A stretch of DNA of 64,000 nucleotides from Catellatospora citrea. Its GTDB lineage: Bacteria > Actinomycetota > Actinomycetes > Mycobacteriales > Micromonosporaceae. The translations under genes were made by a program, and so were the position numbers. The notes under the pieces were generated by a model. It did no database searches. It saw nothing but the letters and a program-made list of their open reading frames with translations, and had not been told where the DNA came from. Every line of letters begins with the position of its first letter. The first letter of the stretch is position 1. Of this stretch, positions 25,759 through 33,970 are shown piece after piece. The DNA is taken from contig NZ_RAPR01000001.1 of NCBI RefSeq assembly GCF_003610235.1, positions 4,588,001-4,652,000 on the forward strand. The letters run 5' to 3'.

Positions 25759-26997
25759 TCAGCCCGCGGCGGCCAGCGCGGCGGTCGCCGCCTGGCGGCC
25801 TGATCGGCGCAGGCCCCAACGGATGATGTGCGGCGCGGCCAGGCCCGCGGCCGCGAAGATCGCGGCGAGGGCGCTCCAGCCCGGGGCGCCCCAGCCGACG
25901 ACCAGTGCCGTGATGACCGGCGGCCCCACCATGTTGCCGATCTGCCGCCCCGTCTGGTGCACCCCCTGATACTGGCCCTGCGCCCAGTCCGGGGCCAGGT
26001 CGAAGACGACCGCGAACGTCGCGCTCGACAACCACAGCTCACCGAGCACGTGCACCGTCGACGCCGCCAGCACCAGCACCGCCACCAGCCACGACGGCCG
26101 CCCCGCAGACAGTCCGAACAGCACGCACGACGCGGCCACCACAAGCGCGCCGCGCCGGGCCACACCCACCGCGTCCGCGGCGGTGTGCGTGCCGCGTGAC
26201 GCCCACACCTGCAGGGTGACGCAGCCGATCGTGTTCACCAGCAGCGCCGCGGATACCAGCGCGACCGGCGCCCGCGTGTGCGCGATCAGCCACAACGGCA
26301 GCGCCAGGCTCAGCACCTCGTTGTACAGCGCCGCCACCACCCCGTCGAGCAGCGCGAACGCCAGGAACGGGCGATCGCGCAGGGCGACCATCCGTGGCCC
26401 GCCCGCCGGAGCCGACGCGGGGGCGACGGCGGTGACCCGCCTGACGACGACGGCCGCCAGCAGGAACGTCACCGCGTTGCCCAGCAGCACGGCCAGGTAG
26501 CCCGCGCGCGTGTCCAGCAGCAGCGGCAGGCCGCCGGCCAGGGTGCCCAGCGCGATACCGGCGTTGTTCGTGGAGCGGATGAACGCCCGGGTGCGCACCC
26601 GCTCCGCCGGGGGCACCGCGCCCGCGATCATCGCGCCGTTGGCCGCCTTCACCGTCGCGTCGCCGACCGCGATCACACAGGCGATCAGCACGTACGACCA
26701 CAGGTCGCGGACCTGGGTCAGGCCGGTGAAGCAGGCCGCGAGCACGATCAGCGCCCCGATCTGCACCTGCTTGGGGCCCCGCCGGTCGGCGAGGTAGCCC
26801 ATGGGGGTGGTGAGCACCATGCCGGCCAGGGCCGCCGCGCTCAGGCCGAGCGCCACCTGCGCCGGGCTCAGGCCGACCGAGCGGGTGAGGAAGAGCGCGC
26901 TGGTGGTGAGGTAAGCGCCGTTGCCGAAGGTGTTCACCAGGGTGGCGAACATGAGGACGCGGGGCGTGCCCGGGGCGGGAAGGAACTTGCTGAACAC
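25759..26997 (-). CDS. MFS transporter
   Basis: A 412-residue facilitator with about 12 helices. Loop 2/3 motif GYLADRRGPKQVQIGA is the MFS signature, and RTRAFIRSTNNAGIALGTLAGGLPL resembles helix 4-5 of actinobacterial drug-efflux-type MFS proteins. GTG at 26997 lies seven bases after a good -10 box (TAATAT), which suggests a leaderless message; an extended frame to 27084 would cover the promoter and operator. Control by a TetR-type repressor is strongly suggested by the operator at 27010-27029, though no regulator gene is adjacent. Substrate unknown. Confidence 0.87.
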   Translation of the reverse strand: MFSKFLPAPGTPRVLMFATLVNTFGNGAYLTTSALFLTRSVGLSPAQVALGLSAAALAGMVLTTPMGYLADRRGPKQVQIGALIVLAACFTGLTQVRDLWSYVLIACVIAVGDATVKAANGAMIAGAVPPAERVRTRAFIRSTNNAGIALGTLAGGLPLLLDTRAGYLAVLLGNAVTFLLAAVVVRRVTAVAPASAPAGGPRMVALRDRPFLAFALLDGVVAALYNEVLSLALPLWLIAHTRAPVALVSAALLVNTIGCVTLQVWASRGTHTAADAVGVARRGALVVAASCVLFGLSAGRPSWLVAVLVLAASTVHVLGELWLSSATFAVVFDLAPDWAQGQYQGVHQTGRQIGNMVGPPVITALVVGWGAPGWSALAAIFAAAGLAAPHIIRWGLRRSGRQAATAALAAAG

Positions 26998-27004
26998 GTC
27001 GGCG

Positions 27005-27035
27005 ATATTAACAGTACGTACGTACGGTTTGTAAA
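27005..27035 (-). promoter_or_regulatory. MFS promoter with 20-bp TetR-type operator
   Basis: On the minus strand -35 TTTACA (27035-27030) and -10 TAATAT (27010-27005) are separated by 19 bases that are almost entirely filled by the dyad AACAGTACGTACGTACGGTT (27010-27029, plus-strand reading). The dyad is perfect except for one pair. Its position between -35 and -10 is typical for TetR-family repression. Which protein binds is unknown. Confidence 0.75.
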
Positions 27036-27129
27036 GTGCGACGACGTGAGCTGGGGCGGGAACACGGGCGGGCGCCCGTGGCACCTCGTACCGCGAGATG
27101 TCTCACTGGTCGCTAGACTGTGCACTCGC

Positions 27130-27202
27130 GCCCTCGTAGCTCAGGGGATAGAGCAACGGTTTCCTAAACCGCAGGTCGCAGGTTCGATTCCTGCCGGGGG
27201 CA
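27130..27202 (+). tRNA. tRNA-Arg (anticodon CCU)
   Basis: Cloverleaf of 73 bases. Acceptor arms GCCCTCG (27130-27136) and CGGGGGC (27195-27201) pair with one G-U. D arm GCTC...GAGC, anticodon loop TTCCTAA giving anticodon CCT (reads AGG), and T arm GCAGG-TTCGATT-CCTGC. Discriminator A at 27202; CCA is not fully encoded. A -10-like TAGACT lies at 27114-27119. It reads the rare AGG arginine codon in this GC-rich genome. Confidence 0.95.
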
Positions 27203-27224
27203 CCTCCACGATCAGGCTTTCCTG

Positions 27225-27512
27225 TTGGCGCGCTGCGCACCGACGATGGCGATCTGCCGCCGTCGCGAGTCGATGTCGTGCTCGTCGCAACGGGCCCATG
27301 TCGTCCCGTGGTCCGACATCGAGCGCTTCGAGGCCGGACACCTGCTGGTCGTCGTACGACAGCCGGAGCTGGGCGGGCCGATCGGGGTATGGGCCGTGCA
27401 GGCGGCGAATCTGGCTCGGATGACCGGACGGAGGAGCCAGGCCGACGACGTCGCCGACGAGCTCAACGCCCTCCTCCGGGTTGCGCGAGCAAACGGAGGA
27501 AAGGCCGGTTGA
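27225..27512 (+). pseudogene. Possible 3' remnant of a PH-domain-like protein beside the tRNA
   Basis: The frame encodes VVPWSDIERFEAGHLLVVVRQPELGGPIGVWAVQAANLARM and ends DDVADELNALLRVARANGG. This looks like the C-terminal half of a bacterial PH-like protein, where PWSxIxxF and ADELNxLL motifs occur; the N-terminal membrane half is missing and would lie inside the tRNA. Only unconvincing starts are available (TTG 27225, ATG 27246), with no ribosome binding site. I therefore read it as a gene fragment left by past recombination at the tRNA, although a short functional gene is possible. Confidence 0.45.
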
Positions 27513-27557
27513 CCTCCGCGCGTCATACGACCGCGCCGGTGGCTTGATCCGCGGCCG

Positions 27558-28139
27558 TCAGCGGCGGCAGGTGCCGGGCGGCAGGGCTGGACGTCCCAGC
27601 AGCGCCATGCGGTGCCGCATCTCGGTCGACGTCGCGAGCAGCTTGTACTGCCCGCCCACCACGAGATCCACGTCTGCGGTCCGGCGCGCGGGGTCGAACT
27701 CGAACGCGACCTTGTCCTCCTCCTCGGCCTCGGCCACGTAGCCGCGCACCAGGTGGGCCGCGCCGACGGCGTCGGGTCCGAACCGCAGGACGGCGACCTT
27801 GCCGGGTTGCCGCGTCTGCTCGTTGCCGATGGTGCCGACATTCAGGCCGCGGTCGCGCAGGCCCGCGGCGACGGTTCCGGCCAGGTCGGAGGTCGCGGTG
27901 CCGTTGAAGACGTTGACCTGTGCCTGTTTCTCCGTCGGGATGTCGAGGCTGACCGGTGTCTGCCCGGGCCGGCAACCGGCGGGCAGGGCCGACGGCGATG
28001 TCGGGTCGGGTGCGGTCACCATGAGGACCGTCGTCACGAGGGCCACGACGGCTCCGGCGACGACGGCGAGCACCGCCAGGCGGATGCGGCGGCGGGCGGG
28101 GCGGGGCTCGACCGTCTCCGGTGCGGCTGTGGTGGTCAT
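27558..28139 (-). CDS. Anchored protein with LytR C-terminal domain
   Basis: A 193-residue protein: cytosolic start (about 1-20), one membrane helix (about 21-42, LAVLAVVAGAVVALVTTVLMV), and an extracellular LytR_C-type domain (about 70-185) with QVNVFNGTATSDLAGTVAAGLRDRGLNVGTIGN. In this family the domain often follows LytR-CpsA-Psr ligases that attach polymers to the wall, but here it is alone. Its function is not known; a cell-envelope role is inferred. It is divergent from the DUF5701 gene. Confidence 0.82.
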   Translation of the reverse strand: MTTTAAPETVEPRPARRRIRLAVLAVVAGAVVALVTTVLMVTAPDPTSPSALPAGCRPGQTPVSLDIPTEKQAQVNVFNGTATSDLAGTVAAGLRDRGLNVGTIGNEQTRQPGKVAVLRFGPDAVGAAHLVRGYVAEAEEEDKVAFEFDPARRTADVDLVVGGQYKLLATSTEMRHRMALLGRPALPPGTCRR

Positions 28140-28188
28140 GCTTTCCAGACTCCCGGGTGGCCGCGAGAGGTTGCGTCGCGTCGCGGCC

Positions 28189-28208
28189 GTACGTGCGCGT
28201 ACGTGCGC
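28189..28208. repeat. Tandem 10-bp repeat in a divergent promoter region
   Basis: GTACGTGCGC occurs twice back to back, one helical turn apart, between the LytR_C and DUF5701 genes. A -10-like TACGGT for the rightward gene follows at 28218-28223. It may be a regulator site or a chance duplication. Confidence 0.4.
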
Positions 28209-28252
28209 CGGGCGAGATACGGTCGCAGCCGATGCCGTCACGGAGGTCTGTC

Positions 28253-28900
28253 ATGCCCGAGCCGCTGCCCGTCTTGAGTGAGCAGGCCCGCCGCCTGGTC
28301 GAACTGGGTCTGCACGAGGATGCGGGGCTGACCGCCGAGCAGGTGCACGCGGCCGCCGTGACCGGAGCGACGAACGCGCTGCTGGTGATCCATCCGGGCC
28401 GGGTGCGGCCGTCGTCGCTCGCGCCGCTGCTGGAGCGGGACGGCAGGGCGGGGTTCGTGGTCGAGGACATGACCGACGTGGACGCGTTCGCGCCGATCGA
28501 CGCCGCGGTCCCGCCGCCGTCGGCGCTGTACCTGGTGCACGACGTCGATCGCGGGGACGCCATGGCCGACTGGAGTCCGGACGAGGCCCTGCCGGCGATC
28601 ACGGCCGCGTCGCGTACGCCGCTGACGCTCACCGAGGGCATCATGTGGCTGCTCCAGCAGCCGGACGCGCTGGAGCGCAACCGCTGCTTCATGACCATCG
28701 GGTCCCGGCTGCGCCGGGCGAACGGCTCGCTCGACGCGCGGACCCCGGCCCTGTGGATCAGCAACGGCACCGGTCGGGACGGCGCCGCCCGGCGGCACGC
28801 GCCGAAGGTGGGCTGGTGCTGGGCCGGCAACCGGCACACGTGGCTCGGCTTCGCCTCGGCCGCCGCGCGGTCGCCACTGGCGGCGGCGGGTCAGGCCTGA
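28253..28900 (+). CDS. DUF5701 family protein
   Basis: A 215-residue protein that fits the DUF5701 family, common in actinobacteria and uncharacterised. Conserved stretches are VVEDMTDVDAFAPID, YLVHDVDRGDAMADWSPDEALPAI, PLTLTEGIMWLLQQP, RCFMTIGSRLRRANGSLDAR, ALWISNGTGRDG and the C-terminal PKVGWCWAGNRHTWLGFASA. The density of Trp, His and Gly near the end suggests a structured active or binding site, which is my inference. ATG at 28253 has GGAGG upstream. Confidence 0.85.
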   Translation: MPEPLPVLSEQARRLVELGLHEDAGLTAEQVHAAAVTGATNALLVIHPGRVRPSSLAPLLERDGRAGFVVEDMTDVDAFAPIDAAVPPPSALYLVHDVDRGDAMADWSPDEALPAITAASRTPLTLTEGIMWLLQQPDALERNRCFMTIGSRLRRANGSLDARTPALWISNGTGRDGAARRHAPKVGWCWAGNRHTWLGFASAAARSPLAAAGQA

Positions 28901-28915
28901 GGACCGGCTCGCGCG

Positions 28916-29785
28916 TCAGACCGCTGTCTCGAGCTCCCGGTACTCCTCGTCGGTCAGCGTGAGCTCGGCGGCCGCGATGTTCTCCTCGACGTGCGCGACG
29001 CTCGACGTGCCCGGGATCGGCAGCATCACCGGCGAGCGCCGCAGCAGCCAGGCGAGCGCGAGCTGGGCCGGGCTCGCCCCGTGCCGCTCGGCGGCCTGCG
29101 CCAGCGGGCCGCCGGGTTTGGCCAGCTCGCCGGTCGCGATCGGGAACCACGGGATGAAGGCGAGGTTCTGCTGCTCGCAGTGCTGCAGCACGTCCTCGGC
29201 GCTGCGGTTGACCAGGTTGTAGAGGTTCTGCACGGACACGATCGGCGCCAGTTTGCGCGACTGCTCGATCTGCGCCACGGTCACCTCGGACAGCCCGATG
29301 TGCCGGATCTTCCCCTCCTGCTGCAGCAGCACCAGCTCGCCGAGCTGGTCCTCCAGCGGGACCTTCGGGTCGATGCGGTGCAGCTGGTAGAGGTCGATGC
29401 GGTCCAGGCCCAGGTGGCGCAGGCTCAGCTCGCACTGCTGGCGCAGGTACTCCGGTCGGCCCACCGCCCGCCAGTCGCCGGGACCGGCGCGGGTGAAGCC
29501 GCCCTTGGTCGCGATGACCAGACCTTCCGGGTACGGGTGCAGCGCCTTCTTGATCAGCATCTCGCTGACGAAGGGCCCGTAGGAGTCGGCGGTGTCGATG
29601 AGGTCGACGCCGAGCTCCACGGCACGCCGCAGCACGCGGACGGCCTCGTCCGGGTCGGCCGGGTCGCCCCAGACCCCGGGGCCGGTCAGCTGCATCGCGC
29701 CGTAGCCGAGCCGGTTGACGGGTAGGTCTCCGCCGATGGAGAAGCGGCCCGAGGCCGCCGCGGGAAGGGTGCTCTGCGCCGTCAT
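28916..29785 (-). CDS. Aldo/keto reductase
   Basis: A 289-residue TIM-barrel oxidoreductase, a second and different member from that at 8520. Tetrad residues: Asp and Tyr in [12 protein letters not shown] (about 62-70), Lys in VIATKGGF, His in YQLHRIDP. It contains [18 protein letters not shown] and ends with [20 protein letters not shown], typical of actinobacterial AKRs similar to pyridoxal or 2,5-diketo-gluconate reductase relatives. Substrate unknown. It is convergent with the DUF5701 gene and divergent from the GT2 gene. Confidence 0.9.
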   Translation of the reverse strand: MTAQSTLPAAASGRFSIGGDLPVNRLGYGAMQLTGPGVWGDPADPDEAVRVLRRAVELGVDLIDTADSYGPFVSEMLIKKALHPYPEGLVIATKGGFTRAGPGDWRAVGRPEYLRQQCELSLRHLGLDRIDLYQLHRIDPKVPLEDQLGELVLLQQEGKIRHIGLSEVTVAQIEQSRKLAPIVSVQNLYNLVNRSAEDVLQHCEQQNLAFIPWFPIATGELAKPGGPLAQAAERHGASPAQLALAWLLRRSPVMLPIPGTSSVAHVEENIAAAELTLTDEEYRELETAV

Positions 29786-29972
29786 GAGTGCTCCTCGCCT
29801 GGTGTCCGCCGGACGTCACGCCTCGCCGAACAGCCTAGCCGGATGCGGTCCGGGCAGGTCGGGAAAGCGCCCTCGCCGGTGGCGGGCCAGGGGCGAGGGT
29901 CCGGTTCCGCGGGGACCTTGTGACCATTTGGGCCTGGCGCGCGCTAGGGCGCGTCTGGCACCCTTTGCTGAC

Positions 29973-31112
29973 GTGAGACATGAATCCCCCTCGCCCTCTC
30001 CTCGCATCTCGTTCGTCGTGCCGGTGTACGGCGTCGAGCGCTTCCTGGGGGAATGCCTCGAATCGCTGCTGGCGCATCCCGGCGATGACATCGAGGTCGT
30101 CGCGGTGAACGACGCCTCGCCCGACGGCAGCGGGGCGATCATGGACGCCTTCGCGGCCCGCGACGCCCGCGTGCGGCCGGTGCACCTGACCGCCAACGTC
30201 GGTCTGGGCGGGGCCCGCAACGCCGGGCTCGCGCAGGCGAGGGGCGACTACGTCTGGTACATCGACTCCGACGACTGGGTGCCCGACGGCGCCGTGCAGG
30301 CGGTGCTCGACCGCCTCGCGCTGCACCACCCCGATGTGCTGATCGTGGATCACGCCGAGGTGTTCGGCGACGGGACCGTGGTGCCGCGGGTCTCCGCCGG
30401 TCTGCTGGGCGACGCGCCCACGCCGCTGCACCTGTCGCGGCGGCCGGAACTGCTGCGGCTGGCGCAGTCGGCCTGCACCAAGATCGTCCGGCGGGCGTTC
30501 CTGGAGGAGAACGGCCTGCGCTTCCACCCCGGCTGGTACGAGGACGCGGCGTACAGCCACCCGCTGCTGATGGCGGCCGGCACGATCGACGTGCTCGACG
30601 TGGTCTGCTACCAGTACCGCCAGCAGACGCCCGGAGCCATCACCGCCTCCGTGTCCGACCGCCACTTCGAGGTGTTCGAGCAGTACGAGCGCGTCTTCGC
30701 CGCAGTGGACGAGGCCGGCGGCCGGTTCGAGCAGTTCCGGCCCGAGCTGTTCCGCCTGATGATCAACCACTACCTGGTGATCATCGGACATGAGCGGCGG
30801 CTCGGCCAGCGCAGCCGCAAGGCCTTCTTCCGCCGCATCGTCGCGGACTACCGCCGCCGGCTGCCCGACGGCGGTTACCTGCCGCCGGGCGGCGTCGGCG
30901 GGTTGAAGCACCGGCTGGTCCGCAACGACGCCTACGGGGCGTACACCCTGCTGCGCCTGGCGCACCGGCTGACCTCGCAGCGGCTCGCGGCCGTGCGCGA
31001 CTCGCGCAGGCCGGCCCCCGCGCTGCGCCTGCCGGTGCCGACGACCGGTGTCGCCACCGTCCCGCGCCAGCGCGCCGAGGTCGACGCCGCGGTGCTCGAC
31101 GCGACCCACTGA
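29973..31112 (+). CDS. GT2 family glycosyltransferase
   Basis: A 379-residue enzyme with an N-terminal GT-A domain: ISFVVPVYGVERFLGECLES, VVAVNDASPDGSGAIM, NVGLGGARNAGLAQARG and the metal-binding YIDSDDW (near residue 94). Residues about 130-330 (FLEENGLRFHPGWYEDAAYSH, CYQYRQQTPGAITAS) closely parallel the GT2 half of the TagF-like fusion at 21285, so the two are paralogs. It probably adds a sugar or polyol unit to a wall polymer. GTG at 29973 has no clear ribosome binding site. It marks the left edge of the glycopolymer locus. Confidence 0.85.
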   Translation: MRHESPSPSPRISFVVPVYGVERFLGECLESLLAHPGDDIEVVAVNDASPDGSGAIMDAFAARDARVRPVHLTANVGLGGARNAGLAQARGDYVWYIDSDDWVPDGAVQAVLDRLALHHPDVLIVDHAEVFGDGTVVPRVSAGLLGDAPTPLHLSRRPELLRLAQSACTKIVRRAFLEENGLRFHPGWYEDAAYSHPLLMAAGTIDVLDVVCYQYRQQTPGAITASVSDRHFEVFEQYERVFAAVDEAGGRFEQFRPELFRLMINHYLVIIGHERRLGQRSRKAFFRRIVADYRRRLPDGGYLPPGGVGGLKHRLVRNDAYGAYTLLRLAHRLTSQRLAAVRDSRRPAPALRLPVPTTGVATVPRQRAEVDAAVLDATH

Positions 31113-31130
31113 CCGGGTCCGGTCACGCGA

Positions 31131-31163
31131 AAGGCCGCCGCGCCTCCAGGGCGCGGCGGCCTT
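31131..31163. terminator. Convergent terminator hairpin 1
   Basis: Perfect 14-bp stem, AAGGCCGCCGCGCC (31131-31144) with GGCGCGGCGGCCTT (31150-31163), loop of five bases, 18 bases after the GT2 stop. Ends in TT on both strands. Confidence 0.8.
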
Positions 31164-31176
31164 GTCGTATCGCCGA

Positions 31177-31220
31177 ACGAAACGGCCGCCGCACCCTGGC
31201 GGGCGTGGCGGCCGTTTCGT
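31177..31220. terminator. Convergent terminator hairpin 2
   Basis: Perfect 14-bp stem, ACGAAACGGCCGCC (31177-31190) with GGCGGCCGTTTCGT (31207-31220), just after the minus-strand dehydrogenase stop. It shares its GGCCGCC block with hairpin 1, so the pair may stem from a duplication. Confidence 0.75.
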
Positions 31221-31232
31221 GGAGAAGGCGGG

Positions 31233-32516
31233 TCAGCCGCCGATGACGACGCGGTCGGTGCCGGCCCAGCGAGCCGGGTCGGTCACGCGGCGGCCGTCGA
31301 CCAGCACCCGGACCCCGGGCAGCTCGGCCGGGCCGAGGTTGCGGTACTCGGCGTGGTCGGCCTGGATGATCGCGGCGGTGACGGCCTCGCCCTGGTGCGG
31401 CGGCAGACCGTGCGCGGCCAGCTCCTCGGTGGTGTACATCGGGTCGGTGACGAACGCGTTGGCGCCGCGGGCGCGCAGCGCCTCGACGGTCGGGAAGACG
31501 CCCGAGAACGCGGTCTCCTTCACGCCACCGCGGTAAGCGGCGCCGAGCACGAGCACGTTCGCGCCGGTCAGGTCGCCGTACGCGTCGGCGAGCAGCTGCA
31601 CGGCGTACTCCGGCATCGCGGCGTTGGCCTCGCGGGCGGCGCGCACCACGGTGGCGGCCGGGTCGTTCCACAGGTACATCCGCGGGTAGATCGGGATGCA
31701 GTGGCCGCCGACGGCGATGCCGGGCGTGTGGATGTGGCTGTACGGCTGGGTGTTGCAGGCCTCGATGACCTTGTTGACGTCAACGCCCACGCTGTCGGCG
31801 AAGCGGGCGAACTGGTTCGCCAGGCCGATGTTGACGTCGCGGTACGTGGTCTCGGCGAGCTTGGCCAGCTCGGACGCCTCGGCGGAGCCCAGGTCCCAGA
31901 CGCCGTTGGGCTTGTCCAGGTCGGCGCGCTCGTCGAAGTCGAGCACGGCCTCGTAGAAGCGCACGCCGTGCGCGGCGGACGCCTCGTCGACACCGCCGAC
32001 GAGCTTCGGGTAGCGGCGCAGGTCGGCGAAGACGCGGCCGGTGAGCACCCGCTCGGGGCTGAAGACCAGGGAGAAGTCGCGGCCGGCGGTCAGGCCGGAG
32101 CCCTCCTGCAGCATCGGGGCCCAGCGGTTGCGGGTGGTGCCGACCGGCAGCGTGGTCTCGTAGCTCACCAGGGTGCCGGGGCGCAGCCCGGCCGCGATGG
32201 CCCGGGTGGCGCTGTCCATCCAGCCGAAGTCCGGCACGCCGTCGGCGTCGACGAACAGGGGCACGACCACGACGACGGCCTCGGCCTCGGCGACCGCGGC
32301 GGTGGTGTCGGTGGTGGCGCGCAGCAGGCCGGCCGAGACGGCCTCCTTGAGCTTGACGTCGAGGTCCGTCTCGCCCGGGAACGGCACCGCGCCGTCGTTG
32401 ACCAGGCTGACGACCCGCTCGGAGACGTCGGCGCCGATGACCTCATGACCCTTGGCGGCGAACTGCACCGCGAGCGGGAGGCCGATCTTTCCCAGGGCTA
32501 CCACACAGATCTTCAT
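31233..32516 (-). CDS. Nucleotide-sugar 6-dehydrogenase (WecC/WbpA type)
   Basis: NAD-dependent oxidation of C6 of a UDP-HexNAc to the uronic acid. The 427-residue protein has the Rossmann start KICVVALGKIGLPLAVQFAAKGHEVIGAD, the middle-domain ELAKLAETTYRDVNIGLANQFA with the catalytic-type Lys, and the nucleophile Cys in AVGGHCIPIYPRMYLW (near residue 255). The GGHCIP motif fits UDP-ManNAc and UDP-GlcNAc dehydrogenases rather than classic UDP-glucose ones. ATG at 32516 has GAGGAAG upstream. It is divergent from the epimerase gene, its natural pathway partner. Confidence 0.87.
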   Translation of the reverse strand: MKICVVALGKIGLPLAVQFAAKGHEVIGADVSERVVSLVNDGAVPFPGETDLDVKLKEAVSAGLLRATTDTTAAVAEAEAVVVVVPLFVDADGVPDFGWMDSATRAIAAGLRPGTLVSYETTLPVGTTRNRWAPMLQEGSGLTAGRDFSLVFSPERVLTGRVFADLRRYPKLVGGVDEASAAHGVRFYEAVLDFDERADLDKPNGVWDLGSAEASELAKLAETTYRDVNIGLANQFARFADSVGVDVNKVIEACNTQPYSHIHTPGIAVGGHCIPIYPRMYLWNDPAATVVRAAREANAAMPEYAVQLLADAYGDLTGANVLVLGAAYRGGVKETAFSGVFPTVEALRARGANAFVTDPMYTTEELAAHGLPPHQGEAVTAAIIQADHAEYRNLGPAELPGVRVLVDGRRVTDPARWAGTDRVVIGG

Positions 32517-32764
32517 AGCTACTTTCTTCCTCGAGCCGGCGCGCCGCGGGCGGCGGATGAGCCGGTCCATCGTGACAGGGGCCGCGGTCAGCAGCAAACG
32601 TGCGGTGTGCCTGCCGGTGGGGGATCATCCCTGGCGGCAGCGCCTCGAACGCCCGGGAGTCTACGACATCCGGCATCGAGGGCCGGGACGTCCGCGGGCC
32701 CGGCACCAGGGCGTCGTGGTCCGGTATACAGGCCGTGGTGGGGCTTGCACCTACGTCGATCTTT

Positions 32765-32793
32765 TTGTCGTAGCCGAGTGGGCCCCGTATCGT
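32765..32793 (+). promoter_or_regulatory. Promoter of the rightward glycopolymer operon
   Basis: -35 TTGTCG (32765-32770), exact 17-base spacer, -10 TATCGT (32788-32793); transcription would start near 32800 and give a leader of about 58 bases before wecB. The 341-base divergent region 32517-32857 holds no gene. It also has a TATACA box near 32733 whose role is unclear. Confidence 0.65.
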
Positions 32794-32857
32794 ACTGCTC
32801 GGCTCGCGCCTGAGCCGCACCGTGGGACCGGTTCACGAGATCACAGGAGAGGCCGGC

Positions 32858-33946
32858 ATGAAGGTCGTCAGTATCGTCGGGGCACGTCCTCAACTGGTGA
32901 AGCTCGCGCCGATCGCGGCCGCCTTCGCGAAAACGGACCATCAGCACGTGATCGTGCATACCGGGCAGCACTACGACGTGAACCTGTCCGACGTCTTCTT
33001 TTCCGGCCTGGGCATCCCCGCCCCCGACGTGCACCTGGGCATCGGCTCCGGCAGCCACGGGGTGCAGACCGGCAACACGCTGGCCGCGCTCGACCCGGTG
33101 CTCGCGGCCGAGGCGCCCGACTGGGTGCTGGTGTACGGCGACACCAACTCGACGCTGGCCGGCGCGCTCAGCGCGGTCAAGCAGCACCTGCCGGTGGCGC
33201 ACCTGGAGGCGGGCCTGCGCTCGTTCAACCGCCGGATGCCCGAGGAGCACAATCGCATCCTCACCGACCACGCCGCCGACCTGCTGCTCGCGCCCACCGA
33301 GGAGGCGATGCGCCACCTGGCGGCCGAGGGCCTCGCCGCCCGTTCGGTGCTGGCCGGCGACGTGATGGTCGACGTCTGTCTGCGGGTACGCGACGCCGTC
33401 CGGGCCGGCGAGCACCCCCGGCCGCAGTTGCCCGCCGGTATCGACCCCGACCAGCCGTACCTGCTGTCCACCCTGCACCGCGCGGAGAACACCGACGACC
33501 CGCGCCTGCTGGCCGAGCTGATCGCCTCGCTCGCGGCGCTTCCGGTGCCCGTCGCGCTGCTGGCCCACCCGCGCCTGGTCGCGCGGGCCGCGGAGCAGGG
33601 CCTGAAGCTGGAGCAGGGCGCGGTGCACGTCGGCCAGCCGCTCGGCTACGCGGGCATGGTCTCGGCCGTGCTCGGCTCGGTCGGCGTGGTGACCGACTCC
33701 GGCGGTCTGCAGAAGGAGGCATACCTGCTCGACCGGCCGTGCACGACGCTGCGCACCGAGACCGAGTGGATCGAGACGCTGGAGGGCGACTGGAACCGGC
33801 TCGTGCCGCGGCCGTCCGCGCTGGGCGGGCAGGAATGGATCGACACGGCCACCCGCCCCGCCCCCGCCACGCCGCGCGGGCTGCCCTACGGTGACGGCCG
33901 CGCGGCAGACCGGGTGGTCGCGTTCCTCGCCGAGCGGGCTGCCTGA
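32858..33946 (+). CDS. wecB: UDP-N-acetylglucosamine 2-epimerase family (WecB/WbpI)
   Basis: Non-hydrolysing C2 epimerase of a UDP-HexNAc or its diacetamido-uronic acid derivative. The 362-residue protein has all family hallmarks: VVSIVGARPQLVKLAPI, VHTGQHYD, YGDTNSTLAGALSA, HLEAGLRSF...RMPEEHNRI, STLHRAENTD and VVTDSGGLQKEAYLL. GT-B fold. ATG at 32858 has ACAGGAGAGG upstream. It heads a five-gene operon of glycosyltransferases and unknown proteins. WecB and WbpI enzymes cannot be separated by eye; the neighbouring WbpB/E/D-like genes favour the WbpI role. Confidence 0.88.
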   Translation: MKVVSIVGARPQLVKLAPIAAAFAKTDHQHVIVHTGQHYDVNLSDVFFSGLGIPAPDVHLGIGSGSHGVQTGNTLAALDPVLAAEAPDWVLVYGDTNSTLAGALSAVKQHLPVAHLEAGLRSFNRRMPEEHNRILTDHAADLLLAPTEEAMRHLAAEGLAARSVLAGDVMVDVCLRVRDAVRAGEHPRPQLPAGIDPDQPYLLSTLHRAENTDDPRLLAELIASLAALPVPVALLAHPRLVARAAEQGLKLEQGAVHVGQPLGYAGMVSAVLGSVGVVTDSGGLQKEAYLLDRPCTTLRTETEWIETLEGDWNRLVPRPSALGGQEWIDTATRPAPATPRGLPYGDGRAADRVVAFLAERAA

Positions 33947-33970
33947 CCCCCACGAGCCTTGGAGAGTTCC

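Noticed and set aside
27212..27841. A minus-strand gene across the region after the tRNA
   Set aside because: Its product is Arg/Ser/Thr-rich without motifs and overlaps both the PH-like frame and the LytR_C gene; it is a shadow frame.
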